Assembly (NCBI RefSeq): GCF_963583255.1
Contig: NC_084816.1
Coordinates: forward strand, 12,449,100 to 12,513,099
Origin: Pyrus communis
Lineage: Eukaryota; Streptophyta; Magnoliopsida; Rosales; Rosaceae
Length of the DNA stretch: 64,000 nucleotides
Direction: 5' to 3'
Part shown: piece by piece, positions 46,526-56,963 of the stretch
How positions within the stretch are numbered: position 1 is the first letter of the stretch
Layout: every line of letters starts with the position of its first letter
Translations under genes and position numbers: made by a program
The notes under the pieces: model-generated
The model's database searches: none
Told to the model about the DNA's origin: nothing
Seen by the model: the letters and a program-made list of their open reading frames with translations, nothing else

Positions 46526-46781
46526 CCCTTAGGCAGCCTTTCGATCCTCGATCAAGACCACTGCCATTTGCCCCCACAGCGCGCTGAAACATTGTCCCTC
46601 CCCTAGTTAAATGATGTGACTGTCCACATTTGATGTCACATAAGGTGGTATAAAAATATGGTAAAAATAACATTACTCATTTTAGTTTTCATACTTTCAT
46701 ACAAGATTTTGGAGGAGAATTTTTTCTCGTCCTAATCTCTCTGCACATCTCTCCCTTCCTATATAAACAGTTATAATGCTG

Positions 46782-46922
46782 ATTAGTACTTCGGTCTAGT
46801 GGTGTTCCTTTTCACTTGTAAGTGAAAGGTCTTAGGTTCGATTATCGTCAAAAGCGAGTTGGAACCATATTATTTCATCCCCTTAGTGTAGATAATATTG
46901 TTGTTAAAAAAAAAAAAAAAAA
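46782..46922 (+). mobile_element. tRNA-derived SINE
   Basis: It has a Pol III box A (CGGTCTAGTGGT, about 46792-46803) and box B (GGTTCGATTA, 46835-46844) at tRNA-like spacing, then a body (GAACCATATTATTTCATCCCC) and an A-rich end of 17 As (to 46922). It does not fold as a functional tRNA. Flanking ATAATG/GTTACG words are not a clear target duplication. Relatives occur at 4120, 14020 and 62124. Confidence 0.7.
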
Positions 46923-47886
46923 GTTACGATTAAGTCACGTCAACATCTTATATTGATTTTTTTTAATTGAAAGGGAGAGAATCCTACTCTGGACCACAGA
47001 CATCCCTTAGGATAAGGGATGGAAAAAAAGAGATAGACAACTTAGTATAAGGTGATGCACCTAGTTGTTCTCTCAAAGGATAAGAAAAAAAAAATTATAT
47101 TGTCCAACCACTATAGAGTTCAACTTAACAATAGACATAAAGGGTAGTTAGCATAGGGTGAGTGCAGAAATGGAACTACCATAGTTGACGCAATTAGCAC
47201 CTAAATATGAGCAACCAATTCGAAGCCTCCTAGCCAAAATTCCTTAGTGGAATTTCTTACTCACTCCCTTTACATAAATATCTTTCTACAGGTTCAATTC
47301 TAGCAAGGTGTATGCGAGAAAACTACATCGGTTTGATCCTTGTGATAGAGTATAGGGTACATAGGCAATCTAACCAAACTAAATGCATCCGAATCCTACA
47401 AGTGGTGGCGTTAGTAAATGTGGTCAAAGAAAACTCATAAGAACGAGACGATAATCTAAAATTTGTTAATTCCGCTAGGTATAAACCTATGAAAAGCATG
47501 CCTTACGAGTTTATGGATTGATTTTATGTTAAGCATGTTTATTGAAATGTTGATTATCGTCTCGTTATTTTGTAAGGAATTAATTGTTGGCCTATGTTGA
47601 GCTATATTTTAATATATCGTATTTTCTATAAAAACCATGAACTGGTAGACTATCCGATGGATGATGATAGGATGCTAGAACATGTTTAGAAACCCCTCTT
47701 TACAGTATAGACGATGGATGACTTTATACTATGAAGTGGTTATTTATGAGAGGCGTAACTATTTGTGCGTACCTAGAGGACACTATGCCTCCTGGGGCGA
47801 GGATCTGGTGTTGGCAGTTAGGCCGGGAGAAATAATCCCTAATTACGGGCTGAGGGACACAGAGCAGGCATTGGGCTACAAATTCC

Positions 47887-47921
<35 letters not shown>

Positions 47922-48013
47922 ACAAATGACTTACATGAAACGAGTTCACCGTCATGTGGTGTCCCTTGTCGAATAATATATTTTCATGTGCAAGTTGAAA
48001 TTGGCCATGTACT
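46923..48013. other. Intergenic, no gene recognised
   Basis: One 69-codon open frame (47682-47891) has no recognised domain. It abuts an (AT)n microsatellite (about 47890-47918). Nothing else is supported. Confidence 0.5.
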
Positions 48014-48215
48014 TGTTAGAACCCAACTCTACTTCTTTCTCAATTGCATAGTAACTTATATTACAGCGAAGACTTTTACAACATCAACCACTACTTCTTC
48101 TACGTCTCCATGAAAGGAACCTTCAGTTCAAGGCTTGAAATCTGGGAATCGATGCTTCAAATTTTAAGAACTCTCCCAAGTTGCATCATTTGTAGAGTGA
48201 TCATAGGCAATGGAA
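48014..48215 (-). mobile_element. Truncated LTR and pol end of a Ty3/gypsy element
   Basis: TGTTAGAACCCAACTCTACT and the following 80 bp match the right-hand LTR at 55546 (TGTTAAAACCTAACTCTACT...). Just after it, 48160-48210 resembles the end of the chromodomain coding region at 51105-51165 (shared word CCCAAGTTGCATCAT). It is probably the left LTR of the element whose right LTR is at 55546, cut short by the material between. Confidence 0.6.
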
Positions 48216-48584
48216 AAAAGTACGACAATATCTACAAAATCTGATCGGAGAGTGGTGCTGCCACTTGATTAGCACAATAACATCTACATTAATTCTCTGT
48301 ACCAATCCTCTGTAAGTTAAGCTTGAGACATACCCAAAAGATCTCTGACTAATTAGTTCCTCGAAATGCATATTAGAAATAGGTTGTGTGTTTAACAAGA
48401 TGCAAAGGAATGTAAAACAACAGCACTACAATTCATCATTTTACTTTTCATGTTCAGAGTTCTTCCATAAAATTGATCCAAAAATACTCGACCGTTGAGA
48501 ACCTAATGCCATGATACACCCTCCCATAATCAAAGACCTTGTCCTCAAGGTTTTAAGTCCAATAGCATCTTCCTTACATAAATG

Positions 48585-50615
48585 TTAACAGAAATCCCAA
48601 ACTATCACACTGGTGCAAGGTGGAATTGCAGTAATAGCTTCTACAACAAGCAGCAAAGTAATACTAGCTCCCCAGAGCAAATTACTACTCCAAAGCTTTA
48701 ACAATAATGAACCTAAAACACCAAACCCATCCACTAGTTTAGGTATGTGATTTGCAACCGTGAAGGCAACATCCAATTTCCTTTGCTCAACATATTTGCT
48801 ACTAAAATGTTTAAGAATACCAAGGTCTGTCATTGTCATCATTCTATAATTTAATAAACCAGAAATGAAAGTTTTAGTGTTAATGCCTTTCCCACCTTCA
48901 AGTATATGACCCTTATCTTGCAAACCAAAAGAGCCATTAACAGAACTTTCAAATGGAAGCTTTTTCAGCCTGTGAAAGTTATGAACCATATAATCCTCCC
49001 TAACAATTAGGAATGTCATCTTCTGTGTCCTGCTCAACTCAATATATGTACTACAAAATACTCTACCTACAACTATGCAGTTAGTATATGCAACCAACAT
49101 CACAACCCCAATCATTCCATCTTGGCTACATTCAATAGAATTTCCAGATTCATTTATACAAGAGAAATGAGTATTTGAAATAACCATATACCAGAATTTT
49201 GAGCCTTCACCCTTATTGCGAATACCCTTGCAATAACACATGTCACAATGGACAACAACACAACAACTTGAGTTTGGAATTTCATCAAACACGTTGGAAG
49301 CGATACGAGTTTTGTCAGTAGGTACAATTATGGGGTCAGCTTCTTCTAAAAAGTTCCTATTTGCAAAACCCAACTCACAGATGGCTAGGAAATCCATTGA
49401 ATTGAATTCAAAGAGACCTTTCTCACGAATTCCTTTATGGTAGGTGAACTGAAAACTAAAATAAAGAATTGCATCATTATAAAACCCACCTAAAAACTGC
49501 AGTGCATTAAACTGTTGAGCAGACCAAAATGGTTTCAACTTTTCTAGTTGATTTCGAATTAAGGAGCCTTTGAATAGTTGTTCCGCCTTTGTCAAGACTC
49601 AACTTATGGAAGCCAAGCTTCAAATGCACAATAGTCCCATTTTTCATGAATTTCCACTACAAATAATAAATTTAGATCTATGAGCATCTTTAGTCTGAAC
49701 ATTTGAAGTTAAGAGCCTACGAAGTGTACCCCCTATGTTAGAAATTGGCATATGATAGCCCAACTGAAAAATCACAATTTGTTGAGTGTGACCTTTCATC
49801 AAACACCTGGAGTGCAGGTGAACCCATTTTCACGAACCCATCATTAGAAACAGGAATTGTGAAAATGAATTCTTGGGCCACGTCATTCTTGCAACTAAAT
49901 TCAGGAATTGTGAACTGAATGAATTTATATCCAAAAGAAGTAGCCAAGCCATTAGGAAATGTAGAACCCAGAACGCAAGCTTAAACATTGGATTTCCTGC
50001 AATCAGAATCAAGAATTGGAGAAGCTACCACAGAATCTTCAGCTTTCTTGTTGAATAAAGAAACCAACTCCTTTGCGGTGCTTGCCTTGCGATTAGAATC
50101 AAGAAATGGAGAAATTTTCACAGAATCTTTAGTTTCCTTATCAAACAAATTGAAAACCTTTTCATCCTCCACAACCAAAGCTTTTTGAAAAAAAAAACCT
50201 ATAACTTTCTTGAAATTCGGAATTGGAATGAAATACTGCAGAACCATTGTCCTCGTGTTTGGCGTAGTCGCCACCCTTCTTGAATTTCTTCAATATGGGT
50301 TGTAAACAAGGACGAATCTTGGGCTTATATCTTGGACGAATTTGAGAAAAAGCTTGAGAACGACTTGATTCGATTTCACAGCAAAGAGGAAAAGATTAGA
50401 GTTTATACCCTTTTGGAAATGAGGATCTGCATAGATTGGCTTCGAAAATTGACCGACCGATCCAGCATCACCTCTTGCCATAAGCAACTGCAGTTGCTGT
50501 AAGATCACAACTTAACGTGGCCTCTAAGTTCGAGACACGAGTTTCCATAGATTTACTTGAAGCTAGACGCAACATACAACGAGGAAATGATTGAGAGGGA
50601 CGAACGATTGGCTCG
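48585..50615 (-). mobile_element. Non-autonomous LTR element interior with unassigned ORFs
   Basis: On the minus strand this block ends (5' side) at a primer-binding-site-like TTGGTATCGAGCC directly inside the LTR at 50623. It carries open frames at 50508-50290, 50274-49981, 49947-49738 and a 336-residue frame at 49595-48585. None shows gag, protease, RT or integrase motifs. The 336-residue frame starts MTKAEQLFKGSLIRNQLEKL and has several Cys-rich stretches (VVVHCDMCYCKG). I do not recognise it. It could be a LARD-type or gene-carrying element, or broken host sequence. Confidence 0.45.
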
Positions 50616-50622
50616 ATACCAA

Positions 50623-51000
50623 TGTTAGAACCGTACTCTACGTCTTCACAAATTGCACAGATAATACTTATATAAAACTCATATCATTCATAAATTGTCT
50701 TTCTTCTTGTACAAGCTAGTATATGTAACAAACTCCAAATCCTAACTACCTTGATCGACTACTAATTGCTTATATCTTCCATAAATAATTTTAGAACCTT
50801 ACTCTACGTCTTCAAAGATTGCACAGAGAATACTCATATAAAACTCATATCATTCATAAATTGTCTTTCTTCTTGTACAAGCTACTATATGTAACAAACT
50901 CCCCATCCTAACTACCTTGACTAACTACTAATTGCTTATATCTACCATACATTTATCAATCACAGATGATGCCATCTAGCATCCTAATTATACCCCCTCA
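50623..51000 (-). repeat. Two tandem LTR-like units
   Basis: 50623-50790 and 50791-51000 both read (TGTT/TTTT)AGAACC(G/T)TACTCTACGTCTTC and share ACTCATATCATTCATAAATTG, CTTCTTGTACAAGCTA and ATGTAACAAACTCC. The first adjoins a primer-binding site on its left and the second leads into the chromovirus 3' end on its right. They look like the abutting LTRs of two nested related elements. Confidence 0.6.
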
Positions 51001-54000
51001 AAACACAAGTTCATCAGAACAAAACATTAACAACGATTACAAGGAAAGTTAATACACACAAGTAAAATTCGAATTCAAACAAACAACTAATGCCACCACT
51101 TCTCGAAATTTGTGGTTAAGATCCTGAAAAACTTCCCAAGTTGCATCATCTGTAGAATGATTCTCCCATTTCACCAGCACTTTAGTGATCGCATAATTAT
51201 TCTTTTTGACCATTCTGCGATCCAAAATGGCAACTAGTACATCTTGGAAGATATCGGCTTCTGTAACTACATGCAATGGTACTGTACTTTGAACTGTTGC
51301 ACCTAATTGCTTCTTTAAACAAGATACATGGAAGACATGATGCAACTTTGAGTGATCAGGAAGCTTAAATTTATAAGCTATAGGCCCCACTTTAGCTAGA
51401 ATTGGAAATGGACCATAAAATTGAGGTTGTAGCTTATGGAAAAGGTGAGTAGCTAAGGACATGTGTTGATATAGAACCAATCCAAGATAAACCATATCAC
51501 CAACTTCAAAAACTCTTTCAGACCTCTTTTTATTTGCTTGAACCTTCATTATACATTGTGCAGCAGCCAAATTGGTTTTAAGAATTGACAAAATTCAATC
51601 TCTTTCCTTCAATGATTTATCCACTGAGTCAACTTTAGTAGTACCACAATCATAAGCACTGAACTGTTGGTGCAGATTGACCATACACAATCTCAAAATA
51701 AGTCAACTTTGCAGCATAATGGTAACTGGTGTTGAAAAACTCTTTTACCCAAGCTAGCTAAGTAGCCCATTCTTGGGTTACAAACTGCAAAAACACCTCA
51801 AGTAAGTCTTGAGACATCTGTTTAAGACCTCTATTTGACCATTTGATTGAGGGTGATAACTAGAGCTAAAACGTAAGGAAGACCCTTGAAGCTTAAAGAA
51901 TTCTTTCCAAAATTTGCTTAAAAAAAACTGGATCTCGATCACTGACAATGGAATTAGGCATTCCATGTAGTTTGAAGATGTGATCCACAAATAATTAAGC
52001 AACCATTGATGCAGAATATAGATGATTTAGAGCAATGAAGTGTGAATACTTGGATAACCTGTCTACCACCACCCAAATCACTATTTTTCCTTGGCATGGA
52101 GGAAGGTGAACAATAAAGTCCATAGAGATATCAGTCCACACCTTTGTTAGGATAGGGAGAGGGTGTAATAATCCTGGAGGAGATAGGTCTTGTTTTGTTG
52201 ACAAGTAGGACAACAGGCTACCCTTTCTTTAACAAAATTTTTCATACCCTTCGATAAAAACACCGGCATATCCTCTTATAAGTTTTTAAGAAACCTTCAT
52301 GGCCTACAGTAGGAGTGGCATGATTTCAATGAACACTTTGTCTCTCTAAGAACTTGTAGGACTCAAAACAATCCTACTTTTGTATTTCAACACTCCATTA
52401 TCAATCTAAAACTTCAAAGTAGAAAGAACCACATCACTGTCTTCTGCAAATAAACGCTTTTGAATCTAGGAAAGAATCTAAAGGTCTTTCTCTAAGTCTC
52501 TTTTCAATTCATCTAACCACTAAGAATAAAGGTATGATATAGCTTGAAGTTCCATGTCAGTTAACAACTGAATAATGGGAATGTCAACCAATGTAGATCT
52601 TGAGAGTGTTATTACAACCTTGCTTAAATTGAATTTCATAGTCAAAACCAAGGAGTTTCATAACCCATTTTTGCTGAAATGGAGTATGAGCCCTCCCTTG
52701 AAGGAAGTATTTCAAACTATAATGATCCGTTTGAATGATAAAGTGATTGCCAACTAGATAAGACTACCATTTATGAATGGCATGTAAGATTGCTAACCTT
52801 TCCCTCTCATAAGCTGAAAAGATTTAATTTTGAGGACATAATGCTTTGCTAGTGAAAGCAATTGGTTTTCCCAATTGCTGGAGCACATCACCAATATGAT
52901 GGCCTGAAGCATCAATCTCAATTATGAAAGGCTTACTACAGTCAAGTAAAGCTCATACCATAGGAGATAACATTGCAACTTTAAGTGTATAAAATGTTGC
53001 AATAGCTGCATTTGTCCATTGAAAGTTATCCTTCTTGGTGAGTACTATTAAATGTGTGATAATCTTTCCAAATTGTGGAATAAACTTCCTATAATACCCA
53101 GTTAAACCAAGGAACCCTCTCAAAGCTTTCACTGTGGTAGGAATAGGCCATTTGGCAATTGAATCCAGCTTGGTAGGATCTGCTGAAACCCTCTCTTTGG
53201 AAACAATATGTCCCATGTATTCTACTTAAGACTGTCCAAAGGCACACTTGGATTGCTTTACAGACAAGCTATGTTATTTCAGAGTATCAAAAACTACCTT
53301 TAAGTGATGCAAATGCAATTGCCAAGTAGAGCTATAGACCAAAATATCATCAAAGAAAACCAAGATAAATTTTCTCAAATGTGGTCAAAAGATTTCATTC
53401 ATAAGGCTTTGAAAAGTGGCAGGGGCATTTGTCAATCCAAATGGCATCACTAAAAATTCATAATGTCCATCATGAGTATGAAATACAGTTTTTTCAACAT
53501 CATCTGGATGCATACGCATTTGATGGTACTCTTCCCTCAAATCTAACTTGGAGAAAAAGTGAGCACCAAATAATTCATCTAACAATTCATCTATCAAAGG
53601 GATAGGAAACTTATCTTTGATACACATGCGCCAAGTACCTTCCTTTTTCCTCACCAATATCATTGGAGAAGAGTGGACTGTTGCTCACCTTTGTACACCC
53701 AGCTTGTAACAATTCCGCAACACATTTCTCAATCTCAGGCTTTTGAATAAGACCATATCTATAAGGTCTACTGTTTGGAGGTATACTGCCATGAATGAGT
53801 GGAATTTTGTGGTCATGACTTCTATGAGAAGGTAATGACTGTGGGGTAAGAAACACCATTTCTTAATTCTATAACAAGGTATGTAATTATTGTTGTTGCA
53901 ACTCAGTGATATTCTGAACCTACTATTCACCATTCCCAAATGATAAGAACTAAGATCATCAAGTTCAACAGGATAAAGAACTTCACCAATTGTTGTATCT

Positions 54001-55545
54001 TGTGAAAATAATTTCTGCATTTGTAAAGCAGATATGTCTTACAATTCTTCTTTAGGCACCCCTGGGCTAGCAATGCAATAAGTCTAAGAGTTGCTTGTGA
54101 ACTGCATGTATAATTTGTCAAAATCCCACAGTATAAGTCCCAAAATTCTCAACCATTGTACTCCAAGAATCACATCACACTCTCCCAAAGCTACAACATA
54201 TAAATCTGAAACACACTTGAAATCTTGAAGTTTGATAGGAGCCTGAGATAGAGTGCCTTGAGTAGCAACTTTTCCTCCATCTGTTATCTTTACATTAAAC
54301 ACATGATTAGTATCCAAGGACCCCTTCAATCTTTTCACCAACCCCACATCTATGAAATTATGGGAGTTTCCAGAATCAATGAAAATAGTAACAGGACAAT
54401 TCTTAACATAACCTGTAATCTTCATTATTTGGATTGACAAAGGTGCAGTGTATCAAATAATGCACAAGCTATGATTTCAGTTTCTTCAATCTCTTCTTCC
54501 TCAGTCATACACAAATCAGTTTCTTGGACATCAATTAACAGTAAATGTTTCCTCCCACATGTGACCCTTAACAAATTTTTCTTTACAATGAAAGCATAGC
54601 CTATTTTTTCTACAATAATCCACTTCTTCAGGTGTTAACCTCCTAATATTGTTTGGTCTAGGCTTGTTTTCTACCCAAAATTGGAATTAACATTCTACAA
54701 AGGAAATCACACATTGGATTGAACATAGGGAGGTTTAGTGTTAGATTTCACCTTAAGATTAGCAATTTTGACATCTAACTGATGAGCAAATGCAAAAGTT
54801 TCCAGGACATCTTTTGGCTTCAACAACTTCACATCATGTCACAATTTAGGGCGTAACCGTCCCACGAAGCATGATTTGAGCAATGCAGGATTGATATCTC
54901 TTGTACGATTCGCAAATCTTCTGAATTCAGTCATATAGCCTTTGAGGGTATCCACTTGGTGCAATTTCACCAAGCTTTCTGTAGAATCTTTCAACTCCAA
55001 ATGACCAAATTCTTGACATAATATTGTAGTGAAATCATCCTAATTGGGGTATTTTGTCAAACACCTCGCCCACTGGAACCACTGCAAAGATGCACCTTCC
55101 ATGTGAAAGGAATCTAATTTCACCTTCTTGGAGTCTTCAACGTTGAAGAACTTGAAATAGTGCTCTTCCCTATATATCCAACCTAATAGATCATCTTTTT
55201 CGTTGAATCTCGAAAATTCTAACTTCAAGAATAGTGGTCGCAATTACTTATTGAAATTGGGACCAAAATCATGGCGATTCTAGGTATTGTTCATGTGATC
55301 TGGGAAAGGATTGTCACCCAGCGTTGCTTTTGATGATTCGCCCCAAGAACCCTCATTTCCTCATGCCAAAAGGTTCTGCAACTGCACCAAGATCAGCTCC
55401 TGAGTTGCTTTCACCTCATCTTGAGAAATCTTGAACTCCTCGATCTTAGTTTCTAGGCTCGAAACCCTGGACTCCATATTTTTCCATGAAGCTTGTCGCG
55501 TCATACAATAGCGAAGGATTGAGAGGAACAAACTGGCTGATACCA
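51001..55545 (-). pseudogene. Ty3/gypsy chromovirus gag-pol, decayed
   Basis: On the minus strand from 55545: primer-binding site TTGGTATCAGCC just inside the LTR; a coiled N-terminal gag piece (55546-55361) and gag domain (55243-55040, with GWIYREEHYFKFF and ASLQWF); a region near 54600 that looks like a damaged zinc knuckle; protease (54440-54084, IFIDSGNSHNF); RT (53859-53385, with [14 protein letters not shown] and [12 protein letters not shown]; part between TWRMC and KFPIPL is missing); RT/RNase H linker (53216-52953, LRGFLGLTGYYRKF); integrase (52213-51778, WTDISMDFIVHLP and [13 protein letters not shown]); and a C-terminal chromodomain-like end (51591-51049, VLVKWENHSTDDATWE). Several stops and frameshifts break it. 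The chromodomain marks it as a chromovirus, unlike the fragment at 28615. Confidence 0.88.
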
Positions 55546-55750
55546 ATGTTAAAACCTAACTCTACTTCTTTCTCAATTACACAGTAACTTGTATTACAGA
55601 GAAGACTATTACAACATCAACGATTACTTCTTCTACCAATCACTTATTTATACTAACTAATATGTAACAAACCCAACAACTTAACCCAAATTTGTTACTA
55701 GCAATGGACACATGTACAATCAAGATGATGCCACTTGGCATCATAATAGT
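55546..55750 (-). mobile_element. LTR of the chromovirus element (5' LTR)
   Basis: It begins TGTTAAAACCTAACTC beside the primer-binding site and extends about 205 bp to around CATCATAATAGTAC. It resembles the partial LTR at 48014 more than the pair at 50623-51000, which it matches only in outline. The outer end is approximate. Confidence 0.6.
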
Positions 55751-56460
55751 ACTCCGACGGATAGAGAATGAGGTTGATTGGAGAGTGTGATTGAATCCAG
55801 ATCGGACTGCCTACATATCTCCAGGGATGGATAAGGAAATCACTAGTATAGTTCTAAGAAAAAATTATGTATGATGCATGCTACATTAGAATAGATCCTT
55901 GACAAAGGTACTCTGGCTTAGGCACATAGGAGATGATCCTCCATGTCTACGCATAAATGAATAGTGTGTAGAGAGAATATTAGCTCTCGTAAAGTATATT
56001 AGATGACCAGAGACTCTCAAATAAATACCCAAGATAGAATATTTATAGAGATCTTGAGAAAGTAATCCCTATTAAATCAAAGACTATCTAAAAGAGAATA
56101 TATGATAAATTATTTAATCCTCCTAGGATTGTGATTAAGTTGCTTAATTTCCAATATATCCTAACTTGACATGAATTATGATTTCCTTACTTGGGAGACA
56201 AGTAATATACGCAACAGACTAAGGCTAAGTCCAATTGGTTGAAAAGTCTGATTAGTCCGATAGTCCGAGAGTTATTAACTATGGGTATTCCGGCCTTTTT
56301 TGCCACCCTGTGTGCCACGTGTTATGGCCCAAATTCATGGTCCTACACAATATATTATTAGATCGAGACGCCAAATAACGATGAACCCGTTTTACATAAG
56401 TTGTACTCACGTTGCTATCTTTTGTAGCTTCCATCCACGTGACCATCACGTTCATTTAGG
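55751..56460. other. Intergenic upstream of the NAC gene, nothing recognised
   Basis: No coding signature, microsatellite or terminal repeat was seen. An open frame from 56300 to 56884 runs through the MITE below and the NAC 5' UTR, and is not a gene. Confidence 0.5.
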
Positions 56461-56743
56461 TATCGTTTGGTATGCATACGGGACGGGACAGGACGGAACA
56501 GAACGGAGCGGGAGCAAAGATGCCCTCGGATGGAAACAAGGAGGAAGAAGAAGGAGACGGAGAGGTTATAATTTTGTGTTCCACGGATGTGGAACGAGTC
56601 GTTCCAGGGGGTTGAGGTGGAACGAAAATTCACCCAAAACTCATCCCGTGGAACAGCTCGTTCCACCCATTTTAGACGTACCAAACGTGAGACGGAACGT
56701 CTTGTCCCACTCTGTTCCGTTCCTTCCCACATACCAAACGGTA
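56461..56743. mobile_element. MITE just upstream of the NAC gene
   Basis: The left end is TATCGTTTGGTATG. The right end reverse-complemented is TACCGTTTGGTATG. Between them is a 283-bp GC-richer unit with many ACGGGAC / GGAACG words that pair with their own inverse, so the unit can fold back on itself. It ends about 220 bp before the NAC start codon. I could not settle a target-site duplication. Confidence 0.65.
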
Positions 56744-56899
56744 ACTAGGTCCATTCCTGTTCCGTGCCCTTCACTCCGCCCAAACCCCCTCTCTCTCAAA
56801 CAAACCAACCTCGACACGCAAAAGCAAGACAAAAACCGCAAGAAAAAGCAAGGCACAGAACCCAAACCCAACTCTCTCTGTTAAACCCCTTTAAATTTC

Positions 56900-56925
56900 A
56901 TCTCTCTCTCTCTCTCTCTCTCTGA
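56900..56925. repeat. (CT)n in the NAC 5' leader
   Basis: About 12 TC units roughly 40 bp before the start codon. CT-rich tracts of this kind are common in plant 5' UTRs. Confidence 0.9.
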
Positions 56926-56963
56926 AAACAAACAGCAGTGAGACAAGGACAAAGAAAGAAGAG

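Larger units (their letters stand above)
39727..46680. mobile_element. Composite element with short inverted ends around a LINE
   Basis: The left end (39727-39795) reads AATGTTATTCTTATCATG, then TTTTCATACCA and GATGTGGACAGCCACATCATTTAA. The right end (about 46610-46680) carries the inverse with changes: TTAAATGATGTGACTGTCCACAT, then GGTATAAAAATATGGTAAAAATAACATTA. The ends are about 70 bp and roughly 80 percent alike. Everything between, including the LINE, may have been carried or nested. The left end also occurs in the arms of the inverted repeat (around 16290 and 21690). Confidence 0.5.

Noticed and set aside
46792..46844. Possible tRNA gene (box A and B present)
   Set aside because: Stems do not pair as a tRNA, and a poly-A tail follows. 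A SINE explains it better.
47682..47891. 69-codon frame (MFRNPSLQYRR...)
   Set aside because: No recognised domain, ends at an AT microsatellite, surrounded by repeats. Too little to call a gene.
56300..56884. 194-codon open frame before the NAC gene
   Set aside because: It runs through the MITE and the NAC leader, has low-complexity Arg runs, and has no family signature.
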